Assembly: GCF_042646605.1 (NCBI RefSeq) | Contig: NZ_JBHRUG010000017.1 | Coordinates: forward strand, 310,001-374,000 | From: Litchfieldella rifensis | GTDB taxonomy: Bacteria; Pseudomonadota; Gammaproteobacteria; Pseudomonadales; Halomonadaceae | Reading direction: 5' to 3' | Length of the DNA stretch: 64,000 bases | Part shown: one piece after another, positions 17,094 to 27,518 of the stretch | Position numbering within the stretch: the first letter of the stretch is position 1 | How the letters are laid out: every line of letters begins with the position of its first letter | Notes under the pieces: model-generated | What the model saw: only the letters and a program-made list of their open reading frames with translations | Databases searched by the model: none | Told to the model about the DNA's origin: nothing | Translations under genes and position numbers: made by a program

Positions 17094-18293
17094 ATGCGTG
17101 ACACTCGGCAATCGGCAATCTGGCGCTATGCCATGGCGGTAGGGATCGCCTGGGCATGGCCTGCCCTGGCATCGGCGGCGCCGGCACTACCCGCCGACAT
17201 GGTGCGGAACCTGGAAACCCTGCAGCACCGTCTCGCCAGCGGCGAAGCGGCGACCGTGCGCGATACCGCCCGCTCCCAGGCCGAGCGTCTCGAGGGTGGC
17301 AATGCCGCTGATCGTTGGGCGCGGGCGTTGTATCTGCAACTGGCGGCGACCGCCGAGGCCCGTGACGGTCATTACCAGCCGGCCGCGGAACTGTTGCGCG
17401 AGGCGCGCGGCATCGACGGCGTCGAGCGCGAACACCGCGACCGCTGGCTGCGACAGGAAGCGCGTCTGCGGCTACGTGCCGGCCAACAGCGTCGAGGCGG
17501 CGAGCTGCTCGAGCGCTGGTTGGCCGAGCATGATGGCGACGCGGAGGATCGCTGGTTGATGGCCCAGGCCCAGGCGAGTCGTGAGCGATGGGAGGCGGCC
17601 ATGTCATGGGCCGAGCGTGCCATGCAGCGAGATCCGGAGCCGAGCGAGACACGTCTGGCGCTGGCGGCATCGGTCTATCAGCGCCTGGGGCATGATGCGC
17701 AGGCGTTGCGCATCCTCGATGGCTTACTGGCGCGTGCCCCCGAGGATGCCGCACAGTGGCGCCGCGCGGCAGGCCTTGCCCAGCGCCTCGGCGAGCATGG
17801 CCGTGCTGCGGCCCTGTGGGAAGCCGGCTGGCGGCGTGGCACTCTGTCGGGACGCGACGACCTGCTGACGCGGATTCGCCTGCACTTGGCGGGAGGTACC
17901 CCCGCGCGCGCGGCCGAAATCCTGCAAGGGGCATTGGCCGATGGCGAGCTGGCCGATGATCTCGAACACCGACGCCTGCTGGCCCAAGCGTGGACGGCGG
18001 CGCGCGATCGGAAGCGTGCCCTGGCGGCATGGCGCACGGTGGCCGAGCGCAGCGGCGAGGGCGATGACTGGCTGCGGCTGGGGCAACTGGCGTACGGCTG
18101 GGGAGAGACGGCGATTGCCTCGTCGGCGCTAAAGCAGGCGCGCGAGCTAGGCAGCGAGGAGGCGCAGCACTGGTTGGTCAATCTGCAAAGCGATGCCGCC
18201 GGAGACGAAAAGACGGCGACGCCCGGTGCGGCAAACCAGGCATCGCGTCGCAACGGCGGTCAGAGTGCCACGTCGACCCATACCGGGGCGTGA
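17094..18293 (+). CDS. TPR-repeat periplasmic protein of the TonB2 operon
   Basis: A 399-residue protein with a likely signal peptide (AVGIAWAWPALASAA) and then Ala/Arg/Leu-rich helical repeats of TPR/Sel1 type (for example YLQLAATAEARDGHYQPAAE, ERWEAAMSWAERAMQRDP, RKRALAAWRTVAER). A TPR protein closes the equivalent Vibrio TonB2 operon. It starts 3 bases after tonB. Its 3' end overlaps the oppositely oriented xthA by 34 bases. A structural or adaptor role is an inference. Confidence 0.82.
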   Translation: MRDTRQSAIWRYAMAVGIAWAWPALASAAPALPADMVRNLETLQHRLASGEAATVRDTARSQAERLEGGNAADRWARALYLQLAATAEARDGHYQPAAELLREARGIDGVEREHRDRWLRQEARLRLRAGQQRRGGELLERWLAEHDGDAEDRWLMAQAQASRERWEAAMSWAERAMQRDPEPSETRLALAASVYQRLGHDAQALRILDGLLARAPEDAAQWRRAAGLAQRLGEHGRAAALWEAGWRRGTLSGRDDLLTRIRLHLAGGTPARAAEILQGALADGELADDLEHRRLLAQAWTAARDRKRALAAWRTVAERSGEGDDWLRLGQLAYGWGETAIASSALKQARELGSEEAQHWLVNLQSDAAGDEKTATPGAANQASRRNGGQSATSTHTGA

Positions 18294-19078
18294 TCCGAAG
18301 GTTTCTCCATGCCGCGCAGGTCGTAATCGATGCCGGCACCGTGCACCTGTTCGGCGAGGGGAGACGTGACCAGGATGTAGTCGATGCGCAGCCCGCGCCT
18401 GGGGTCGCGCTCGAAGCCGCGTGAGCGGTAATCGAACCAGCTGAAGCGGTCACTGACCTCAGGGTGGCAAAGCCGATAGCTGTCCTGGAGGCCCCAGCCC
18501 TTGAGGCGAGATAGCCATTCGCGTTCGATCGGCTGAAAACTGGTCTTGCCCTCGCGCAGCCAGCGCTTGCGGTTGTCCTCGCCGATCCCGATGTCGATAT
18601 CTTCCGGCGAGATATTGAAGTCTCCCATGACGGCGATGCGTTCGTCGGGACGGTACTGAGTTTCCAGCATGTGGGTGAACTGCTCGTAGAAGGCCCGCTT
18701 GTTGGGAAACTTGGTGGGGTGATTGACGTTTTCCCCTTGCGGAAAGTAGCCGTTCCATACGGTCAACGTCTCGCCGCCGTCCAGAGCAAGCCGTACGCCA
18801 ATCATGCGTCGCTGGGCTTCCTCGCCGTCTTCGGGGAGTCCATAGAACACCGCCTCGGGCTCCTCGCGACACAGCAGCGCAACGCCATAGTGGCCCTTCT
18901 GGCCGTGATAGTAGACGTGATAGCCCAGAGCCTTCACGGCGTCTGCGGGAAATTCGCTATCCTGGACCTTGGTCTCTTGCAGGCCGATCACCGCCGGCCG
19001 GTGCGCGTCGATCAGGGCCTCGAGTTGATGCGCGCGTGCACGCAGGCCATTGATGTTGAAAGATACCAGTCGCATCAT
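18260..19078 (-). CDS. xthA: Exodeoxyribonuclease III
   Basis: A 272-residue AP endonuclease/3'-5' exonuclease for base-excision repair. Motifs are FNINGLRAR, GLQETKVQD (metal-binding Glu), WNGYFPQGEN, the catalytic GDFNISPEDIDIG, RFSWFDYRS and the terminal SDHAPVWVDV. Length agrees with E. coli XthA (268). It starts MMRLVSFN; the first ATG overlaps the stop of the 81-residue gene upstream (ATGA). It overlaps the TPR gene tail to tail. Confidence 0.95.
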   Translation of the reverse strand: MMRLVSFNINGLRARAHQLEALIDAHRPAVIGLQETKVQDSEFPADAVKALGYHVYYHGQKGHYGVALLCREEPEAVFYGLPEDGEEAQRRMIGVRLALDGGETLTVWNGYFPQGENVNHPTKFPNKRAFYEQFTHMLETQYRPDERIAVMGDFNISPEDIDIGIGEDNRKRWLREGKTSFQPIEREWLSRLKGWGLQDSYRLCHPEVSDRFSWFDYRSRGFERDPRRGLRIDYILVTSPLAEQVHGAGIDYDLRGMEKPSDHAPVWVDVAL

Positions 19079-19320
19079 GCGTCCTTGTCGTCATGCGGGC
19101 CATCGCCCTGGGGATGAACCTCGATAGCAGCGGCCTGCTGTTGCCGTGCCAGTTTGCGGGCAGCCTGCAGCTTGCGTTGCTGGACTTTCTTCTGGGTGAA
19201 ACGGCGTGACGGAGCGACCTGGTCGGGATTCTCGTGGCGCCATTTCTTGAAATCCTTGCGCTTGCCGGTGCGAATCGTCACCTTGTCGGCCAGCGAGCGG
19301 GTTTTTTTCTTGCGCGTCAT
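19075..19320 (-). CDS. Small basic protein upstream of xthA, unrecognised
   Basis: An 81-residue, very basic protein: KKKTRSLADKVTIRTGKRKD at the start, then FKKWRHENPDQ and a Lys/Arg/Gln-rich helix (RRFTQKKVQQRKLQAARKLA), and an acidic tail (HDDKDA). No membrane segment or cysteine pair is seen. The stop overlaps the xthA start (ATGA on the reverse strand), which supports a real, co-translated gene. A nucleic-acid-binding role is only a guess from charge. A TCCTAGG stretch upstream contains a weak AGGA-type ribosome site. Confidence 0.65.
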   Translation of the reverse strand: MTRKKKTRSLADKVTIRTGKRKDFKKWRHENPDQVAPSRRFTQKKVQQRKLQAARKLARQQQAAAIEVHPQGDGPHDDKDA

Positions 19321-19459
19321 GGGGCAAGACTCCTAGGGATAGTTGCTAGGCCTGCCGAAGGTGAGCGATGTCAAGCCGACAGACTTTCAAGCATTCTATC
19401 AGGGCGGCGGTGCCCTTCGAAGTCCATTCACCGCCGGGCGCGCTCTATTCACCAATGGC

Positions 19460-19468
19460 TGGTATAAT
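19460..19468 (+). promoter_or_regulatory. Extended -10 promoter for rhlB
   Basis: TGGTATAAT is a perfect extended -10 (TGn-TATAAT) 75 bases before the rhlB ATG. No good -35 is visible, as is common for extended -10 promoters. Confidence 0.65.
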
Positions 19469-19542
19469 AGCGAGCTTGAAAAACGTCCGGGCGTTTGCCG
19501 TCAACCAACACATCCACCGATATTGGGACAGAAGCACAGCCT

Positions 19543-20817
19543 ATGAGCGAGTCGGAAAAGACCACAGCACCGGCCCAGAACCGCAAGCCCAAGCGCCGTC
19601 GCCGCAAGCCGCGCAAGTCACAGTCCAATTGGGATCTACGCCAGTTCCAGGTGCCGCCGGTGGCAGGCAAGTGGCGTTTTCATGACTTCGACCTGCCCTT
19701 GCCGCTGATGCGCGCCATTCATGCGCTGGGCTTCGAATACTGCACCCCGATCCAGGCCGAGGCACTGGCCAAGACCCTGCTGGGTGGCGACGTAGTCGGC
19801 AAGGCGCAGACCGGTACCGGCAAGACCGCCGCCTTCCTGATCTCGATCCTGGCCTATTTCCTCGAGGAGAAGGCGCCGGACGGACAGAAACCGGGGGCGC
19901 CGCGGGCGTTGATCATTGCTCCTACCCGCGAGCTGGCATTGCAGATCGAGAAGGACGCCAAGGCCCTGGCACGCTTCACCTCGCTGAACGTGGCCAGCGT
20001 GGTAGGGGGCATGGATTACCAGAAGCAGCGCGACCATCTCGGCAAGCCGCTGGACATCCTGGTAGCGACGCCCGGGCGGTTGCTGGATTTCCATGAGAAG
20101 CGCGATGTCGACCTGACCCAGGTCGAAGTGCTGGTGCTCGATGAGGCAGATCGCATGCTATCGATGGGGTTCATCCCCGACGTCAAGCGGATCATCCGGC
20201 ATACGCCCAAGAAGGAAGAGCGCCAGACCTTCCTGTTCTCGGCGACCTTCACCGAGGACATTCTCAACCTGGCCAGCCAGTGGACCCATGAGCCTGCCCA
20301 CGTCGAAATCGAGGTCACGGTAGACAACGCCGCCGATATCGATCAGCGCGTCTACATGGTCAGCGATGACGACAAGCAACGCCTGTTGATCAACCTGCTC
20401 AAGCAGGAAGCCTTCGACCGGGTCATGGTTTTCGGCAATCGCCGCGACCTGGTGCGCAAGCTCGACGACCTGCTGCGCAAGGCGGACATCGACGTGGCCA
20501 TGCTCTCCGGTGACGTGCCGCAGTCGCAGCGCATCAAGACCCTGGAACGTTTCCGCGAGGGCGAGGTACAGGTGCTGGTGGCGACCGACGTGGCCGGCCG
20601 TGGCATCCATATTGACGATGTCAGCCACGTGATCAATTACACCTTGCCGGAAGATCCGGAAGACTACGTGCATCGCATTGGCCGTACCGGTCGTGCCGGT
20701 GCCAAGGGCGTATCGATCAGTTTCGTCGGCGAGGAGGATGCCTTTTCGCTGCCGGAAATCGAGCGCTACATCAACGACAAGCTGCCCTGCGAACATCCGC
20801 CGGAAGGCATGCTGTAA
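19543..20817 (+). CDS. rhlB: DEAD-box ATP-dependent RNA helicase RhlB
   Basis: A 424-residue RNA helicase. After a basic low-complexity N-terminus (KPKRRRRKPRKSQ) come the Q motif FHDFDLPLPLMRAI...CTPIQ, motif I AQTGTGKT, Ia PTRELA, Ib TPGRLLDF, II DEADRMLSMGFIPDV, III SAT, V ATDVAGRGIH and VI HRIGRTGRAG. The DEADRMLSMGFIPDVKRI segment is characteristic of RhlB, the degradosome-associated helicase. The ATG at 19543 is preferred to an upstream TTG at 19495, because the protein then starts MSESEK like relatives. Confidence 0.88.
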   Translation: MSESEKTTAPAQNRKPKRRRRKPRKSQSNWDLRQFQVPPVAGKWRFHDFDLPLPLMRAIHALGFEYCTPIQAEALAKTLLGGDVVGKAQTGTGKTAAFLISILAYFLEEKAPDGQKPGAPRALIIAPTRELALQIEKDAKALARFTSLNVASVVGGMDYQKQRDHLGKPLDILVATPGRLLDFHEKRDVDLTQVEVLVLDEADRMLSMGFIPDVKRIIRHTPKKEERQTFLFSATFTEDILNLASQWTHEPAHVEIEVTVDNAADIDQRVYMVSDDDKQRLLINLLKQEAFDRVMVFGNRRDLVRKLDDLLRKADIDVAMLSGDVPQSQRIKTLERFREGEVQVLVATDVAGRGIHIDDVSHVINYTLPEDPEDYVHRIGRTGRAGAKGVSISFVGEEDAFSLPEIERYINDKLPCEHPPEGML

Positions 20818-20849
20818 GGGCGGCACGAGGCCGCGAGGACGGAAGCCCG

Positions 20850-23003
<2,154 letters not shown>

Positions 23004-23060
23004 CCACGGGGCATGAGGAAAACGCACGGCCGGGGATAGCGGTCTGGTCGCCGGGGAAGG

Positions 23061-23111
23061 CGCTCCACTGCAGTGGACGTTACGTCACGGCAGGCCCGAT
23101 GCAGTGGAGCG
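23061..23111. repeat. 12-base inverted repeat between dinG and the DAHP synthase
   Basis: CGCTCCACTGCA at 23061-23072 and TGCAGTGGAGCG at 23100-23111 are exact inverted copies with a 27-base loop. Nested inside is a 14-base perfect palindrome (TCCACTGCAGTGGA, 23064-23077). The genes on each side converge here. No T-run follows, so it is not a standard terminator; a Rho-independent-like or mRNA 3'-end structure is possible. Confidence 0.6.
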
Positions 23112-23118
23112 GGCGATG

Positions 23119-24195
23119 TCAGTCGCGGGTTCGCCGGGACAATACCGGGGAGAGCTTCTCGGCCATGTGGTGGAAAGCCTGAACGGTGGTATCCCAGTCG
23201 ATGCAGGCATCGGTGATCGAGACGCCATACTGTAGCTGGCTCGTGTCTTCGGGAATCTTCTGGCTGCCCCAGCCGATATGCGATTCGACCATCAAGCCGA
23301 TGATCGAGTGATTGCCCTCGAGGATCTGGTTGGTGACATTTTCCATTACCAGCGGCTGCAGGGCAGGGTCCTTGTTGGAGTTGGCATGCGAACAGTCGAT
23401 CATGATGTTGGGCTGGATGCCGGCCTTGGCCAGTTCCTGTTCGGCCAGGGCGACACTGACGCTGTCGTAATTGGGCTTGCCGTTGCCGCCGCGCAGCACC
23501 ACATGACCGTAGGCGTTGCCGCGAGTGCGGATGATCGCCACCTGGCCGGCCTGGTCGATCCCGAGGAAATTGTGCGGATGAGCCACGGACTGCAGGGCGT
23601 TGACGGCGACGTCCAGGCTGCCGTCGGTGCCATTCTTGAAACCTACTGGACAGGACAGGCCGGAGGCCATCTCACGGTGGGTCTGTGACTCGGTGGTTCG
23701 CGCGCCGATGGCCGACCAGCTGATGCAGTCCTGCAGGTACTGGGGGGAGATCGGGTCCAGCGCTTCGGTGGCCAGAGGCAGGCCCATTTCGGCCAGTTCC
23801 ACCAGCAGGCGGCGAGCGATGTGCAGGCCTTCCTCGATCTCGAAGGAGCCGTTGATATGAGGGTCGTTGATCAGCCCTTTCCAACCGACGGTGGTGCGTG
23901 GCTTCTCGAAGTAGACCCGCATCACGATGTACAGGCTGTCCTTGACTTCGTCGGCCAGGCGGCGCAGGCGCCGGGCATAGTCGAGGGCGGCATCGACGTC
24001 ATGGATGGAGCAGGGGCCGACGACGACCAGCAGGCGCGGGTCGTCGCCATCGAGAATCCGCTGAATGGTTTCGCGGCCCTCGATGACCGTGCGTTCGGCG
24101 GCCTCGGTCAGAGGAATTTCCTGCTTGAGGGCTTCGGGGGTGATCAGGACGTCCTGGGCCAGGACGTTGAGGTTGTTGACCTGCTGTTGTGACAT
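23119..24195 (-). CDS. aroG: 3-deoxy-7-phosphoheptulonate synthase, class I
   Basis: A 358-residue DAHP synthase condensing phosphoenolpyruvate with erythrose 4-phosphate, the first shikimate step. It has VVVGPCSIHDVDAALDYA, MRVYFEKPRTTVGWKGLIND, ATEALDPISPQYLQD, SCPVGFKNGTDG, and IMIDCSHANSNK, all diagnostic of the AroF/G/H class. Which feedback-regulated isozyme it is cannot be decided from sequence alone, so the symbol is a best guess. It converges on dinG. Confidence 0.9.
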   Translation of the reverse strand: MSQQQVNNLNVLAQDVLITPEALKQEIPLTEAAERTVIEGRETIQRILDGDDPRLLVVVGPCSIHDVDAALDYARRLRRLADEVKDSLYIVMRVYFEKPRTTVGWKGLINDPHINGSFEIEEGLHIARRLLVELAEMGLPLATEALDPISPQYLQDCISWSAIGARTTESQTHREMASGLSCPVGFKNGTDGSLDVAVNALQSVAHPHNFLGIDQAGQVAIIRTRGNAYGHVVLRGGNGKPNYDSVSVALAEQELAKAGIQPNIMIDCSHANSNKDPALQPLVMENVTNQILEGNHSIIGLMVESHIGWGSQKIPEDTSQLQYGVSITDACIDWDTTVQAFHHMAEKLSPVLSRRTRD

Positions 24196-24496
24196 GCCGC
24201 TACCTGTACGAGATACACGCGTGGAGACGAATGGATTGCCTACTATCGCTTGCCGGGGCAGGAAAAATCAACGTCGGGAGGGAACTGCCGCTCGTTTGCG
24301 CAGTCTCAGCGCAGCATTGTTGTCGGCAGACCCTGCTTGATGGAATGCCAATAAACAGGAACACTGACGGAAGCCATTATTGTCTGCTACCAGGGTCCAG
24401 GTTGACGTTATGAACCGCTTTTTCTTCATGTATGTGGCACGGTCGGCACGCCTTACCGTGACGGCGACGTCGTCTCCCTGTTCAGGGAGGGGTTGA
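24196..24496. promoter_or_regulatory. Divergent intergenic region between DAHP synthase and rpoE
   Basis: This 301-base stretch holds no convincing gene; short open frames here lack ribosome sites and codon structure. It should contain promoters for both flanking genes. A GGAACA at 24358 with TCTGC 18-19 bases later resembles an extracytoplasmic sigma promoter only loosely. A TTGACG at 24402 could be a -35 for rpoE, but no matching -10 is clear. Confidence 0.4.
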
Positions 24497-25102
24497 ATGG
24501 GCGTCAGGGAAACCGATCAACAACTCGTCGAGCGAGCGCAGCAAGGGGACACTCGGGCCTTCGACCTGCTGGTCAAGAAATACCAGCACAAGATCATTGG
24601 TCTGATCGGGCGTTATGTCCATGATCATGCCGAGGTTCACGATGTGGCCCAGGAAGCCTTCCTCAAGGCGTACCGGGCGTTGGGCAAGTTTCGCTCGGAA
24701 AGCGCCTTCTATACCTGGATGTATCGCATTGCCATCAACACGGCCAAGAATCATCTGGTGTCACGTGGGCGGCGGCCGCCGGGCAGCGATCTGGACATCG
24801 TCGATGCCGAGGTTGTCGACCATAGCGGGCGTCTGTCCGATATCGAGTCGCCGGAGGCATCCATCGCCCGTGACCAGCTAGAGGCGGCGGTGTTCGAGGC
24901 GATCGAGAAACTGCCCGAGGACTTGCGTACCGCCATCACCTTGCGAGAACTGGATGGGCTCTCCTACGAAGATATCGCTCATATCATGCAGTGTCCGGTA
25001 GGGACGGTGAGGTCACGGATCTTTCGTGCCCGGGAAGCGGTCGATAAGCATATCCAGCCGCTGATCACCACGTCGCGAACCCAGGACATGATTCCTGAAT
25101 GA
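24497..25102 (+). CDS. rpoE: RNA polymerase sigma-E/AlgU factor
   Basis: A 201-residue group 4 sigma factor. Region 2 is FDLLVKKYQHKIIGLIGRYV to YTWMYRIAINTAKNHL and region 4 is LPEDLRTAITLRELDGLSYE with the helix-turn-helix CPVGTVRSRIFRAREAVD. It is close to Pseudomonas AlgU (193 residues) and E. coli RpoE. It heads rpoE-mucA-mucB-rseC-mucD, the envelope-stress operon. The ATG follows GGGAGGGG. In halophiles it is expected to respond to envelope and salt stress. Confidence 0.95.
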   Translation: MGVRETDQQLVERAQQGDTRAFDLLVKKYQHKIIGLIGRYVHDHAEVHDVAQEAFLKAYRALGKFRSESAFYTWMYRIAINTAKNHLVSRGRRPPGSDLDIVDAEVVDHSGRLSDIESPEASIARDQLEAAVFEAIEKLPEDLRTAITLRELDGLSYEDIAHIMQCPVGTVRSRIFRAREAVDKHIQPLITTSRTQDMIPE

Positions 25103-25237
25103 CCCAGTATGCAGTGTTTATGACATTTGGCTGAACTGTTGGGCGGTGTAAGCGTCAGAGTGAGTGGCTGTACAACAACCGATCAATGAGCCGCCGTCTT
25201 TTCGAATGGCACCATGTCGAGTGTGAGGGTGTGAGTA

Positions 25238-25942
25238 ATGAACCAGAATGCACGGGAATCGCTGTCTGCCTTGATGGACAACGAAGGTGACGAACTCGAG
25301 TTGCGCCGTGTCCTCAAGGCGCTGGATGAGTCTCCCGATAATGCTGAAGCCTGGCGACGCTACCATCTGGTCCGTAGCCTGATGCGACATGACCCTGATA
25401 TCGATGTCGGGACCGATCTCTCGGCCGGGATCATGGCCAGGTTGCAGGATGAACCCTTGCCTGAAATGGAAAAGGTGTCCATCAAGCGCCAGGGCGCCTT
25501 CTCCTTTGCCGGCAGTGCCGCTATCGCGGCAGCGGTATCGTTGATGGTGATTACGGGCGTCCAGGTCTACAACAGTGGCACACAGCAGCGTGATCCCACG
25601 GTAGCCGCGGGGAACACCACGGGTCTCTCGAATGACAACCAGGCCCGGCCGGTCACGGCCGCTGCCGGCTCGGGCTCCGCAGGTGAACGTCCATCGCTCG
25701 TCGATCTGCCGCTGTTCCAGTCGCCTTCCGCGAACCAGGGGGCGATGACCGTCGGCTCCTCGGTCGACACGCCGATGTTCATGGTGCCGAACTCTCGTCA
25801 GTCCCAGCGCAATGACATGGAACAGGCTCGACTATTGCAGTCCTATCTCGACCGCCACGCCGAAGGAGCTTCCTATCGTAGTGGCGATGCCTGGATGCCA
25901 CTGTTGAGGGCGTCCGGGTACGAGACCTTGGGGCAGCGCTGA
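25238..25942 (+). CDS. mucA: Anti-sigma factor MucA/RseA
   Basis: A 234-residue membrane anti-sigma factor. The N-terminal cytoplasmic domain (RESLSALMDNEGDELELRRVL, and WRRYHLVRSLMRHD) is the RseA sigma-binding fold. One membrane segment lies at about residues 88-110 (FAGSAAIAAAVSLMVITGVQ). A periplasmic tail of about 120 residues follows, target of regulated proteolysis. It lies 135 bases after rpoE, longer than in Pseudomonas. Its TGA overlaps the mucB ATG. Confidence 0.9.
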   Translation: MNQNARESLSALMDNEGDELELRRVLKALDESPDNAEAWRRYHLVRSLMRHDPDIDVGTDLSAGIMARLQDEPLPEMEKVSIKRQGAFSFAGSAAIAAAVSLMVITGVQVYNSGTQQRDPTVAAGNTTGLSNDNQARPVTAAAGSGSAGERPSLVDLPLFQSPSANQGAMTVGSSVDTPMFMVPNSRQSQRNDMEQARLLQSYLDRHAEGASYRSGDAWMPLLRASGYETLGQR

Positions 25943-26979
25943 TGTTCTTCGGGCTGACCCTTGGGCAGCGGATTACCCGGTTCTCGATACTGATAGTGGG
26001 GATCGGGGCGGGGGGCCTCGTGTTGGCCAATGAGCTAGAGACCCTGGACACGGTGGGGGATGGCGAGCGCGGTTTCGATTGCCGGGAGCTTGCCGATCGT
26101 CCGGCTCCCGAGTCCGCCAGCGACTGGTTCGAGCGTAGCTTGTGGGCCAACCATTGTTATGTCTTTCGCGCGCGGGCGGTACGCATCAGCAGCAGTGGCG
26201 TGAGAACGCTGGCGCTTTCCCATGATGTTCAGGAGGGTGTCGAGCGCGAGGTCGCGCGTTTTCTCGATGGACCGCCGGTGGTCCATGAGCGTCGTGGACG
26301 CATTGGTCGGGGCACCTGGACGCAGGAAGGGGAGCGCGTGCCAGCCTCGCCGACGGCGATCATGGCCCACATCGAAGAGCACTACCGCTTGAGTCTAGGG
26401 GGCGAGGAACGCATTGCCGGTCGCAGTACGGTTCGCCTGGATGTCGAGCCGTTGGACAGCATGCGTTATGGCCACCGCCTGTGGCTGGATCGAGACTCGG
26501 CGTTGCCGCTCAAGCAAATGTTGATCGACACCGATGGCCGGGTGCTGGAAACCTTTCAGATGACCGATCTCGAACGCCCGACCCTTTATGACGGGTATGT
26601 CGTGCTCGATGAGCCGCACGAACCGCCTACCGATCCCTGGCAGCCAGGCTGGTTGCCGCCCGGCTATGTCGCCCAGCCGGTTATCACTTCCAGTTCGGTG
26701 CATGATGCCGAGGTCGGGCATCGGTTGTTCAGCGATGGCCTGTCGAGCCTGAGCCTATTTGTCGAGCCGCTCGATGGCGACAATCCGCTGCTGGCGCCAG
26801 GCATGCATCGCCTGGGGATTTCCTTTGCCGCGGTACGGCATATGGAGCTCGGCGGGCAACCGATGCAGGTCGTGGTCATGGGCGAGGTTCCTCCGCAGGT
26901 ATTGCTGAGGGTCGTCGAGCAGGTGGAGTGGCGTCCGGACCAGACCGCATCTTCTACCACGACGGAGGCGTCACCATGA
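25942..26979 (+). CDS. mucB: Periplasmic sigma-E regulator MucB/RseB
   Basis: A 345-residue periplasmic protein with an N-terminal hydrophobic leader (FSILIVGIGAGGLVLA) and the MucB/RseB lipoprotein-localisation-like fold: SDWFERSLWANHCYVFRARA, HERRGRIGRGTW, YGHRLWLDRDSALPLKQML, and the C-terminal domain LPPGYVAQPV to MHRLGISFAAVRHME. RseB binds the MucA/RseA periplasmic tail and shields it from DegS-type cleavage until lipopolysaccharide signals release it. The start and stop overlap both neighbours. Confidence 0.9.
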   Translation: MFFGLTLGQRITRFSILIVGIGAGGLVLANELETLDTVGDGERGFDCRELADRPAPESASDWFERSLWANHCYVFRARAVRISSSGVRTLALSHDVQEGVEREVARFLDGPPVVHERRGRIGRGTWTQEGERVPASPTAIMAHIEEHYRLSLGGEERIAGRSTVRLDVEPLDSMRYGHRLWLDRDSALPLKQMLIDTDGRVLETFQMTDLERPTLYDGYVVLDEPHEPPTDPWQPGWLPPGYVAQPVITSSSVHDAEVGHRLFSDGLSSLSLFVEPLDGDNPLLAPGMHRLGISFAAVRHMELGGQPMQVVVMGEVPPQVLLRVVEQVEWRPDQTASSTTTEASP

Positions 26980-27494
26980 ATGCCGCGTCGCCCCGTCTTC
27001 CCGATGTATCGCAACTGCTGATCGAAGAGGCCCGTGTCGTCGAGCCCTTTTCCGGTGGTGCCTGGGTGGAGGTCGTCAAACGTTCGTCCTGCCAGCAGTG
27101 CACGGCGCGACAGGGTTGTGGCGGCGGCCTGTTGGCGCGCTTTCGTCCGGTCCGTGCCCAGCGCGTTGCTGTTGCCAGTGAACGCGCGTTACGGGAAGGC
27201 GAGCGAGTGCAAGTGGCATTGCCCGCCACACGGTTTTTGCAAGGGGCCCTGGTGGTTTATGGGGTGCCGCTGATGACGGCATTGCTGGCGGGAGGGCTAG
27301 CCGAAGCCATTCTGAACGTCGGCCATGCCGTGGTTCCGCTGGCCTTCGCGTCAGGGTTGGCAGCGGGTTGGGGGGGAGTGCAGTGGCATGAACGTCGTCA
27401 TGGCGCACGTTTTCGCCCCCGCTTGTTGATTCAGGAAACGCAGGTGTGTCCCGCCGCGGATGCTCCTGACGAGGTAAACGTGAGTTCGCGTTAA
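26976..27494 (+). CDS. rseC: RseC/MucC-family SoxR-reducing system protein
   Basis: A 172-residue inner-membrane protein. The N-terminal cysteine cluster CQQCTARQGCGGG is the RseC signature and two membrane segments follow (ALVVYGVPLMTALLAGGLAEA and AVVPLAFASGLAAGWGGV). E. coli RseC helps reduce SoxR, and MucC modulates AlgU. The ATG at 26976 (ACGGAGGCG upstream) overlaps the mucB stop; the frame remains open further upstream but that would extend into mucB. Confidence 0.88.
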   Translation: MNAASPRLPDVSQLLIEEARVVEPFSGGAWVEVVKRSSCQQCTARQGCGGGLLARFRPVRAQRVAVASERALREGERVQVALPATRFLQGALVVYGVPLMTALLAGGLAEAILNVGHAVVPLAFASGLAAGWGGVQWHERRHGARFRPRLLIQETQVCPAADAPDEVNVSSR

Positions 27495-27518
27495 CGACGC
27501 AGTCCGTAGGAGTTCTAC

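Noticed and set aside
24358..24390. Sigma-E/AlgU-type promoter (GGAACA ... TCTGC) before rpoE
   Set aside because: The -35 lacks the TT of GGAACTT, the -10 lacks the final A, and the spacing is slightly long. An AlgU autoregulatory promoter is plausible, but this match is too weak to call.
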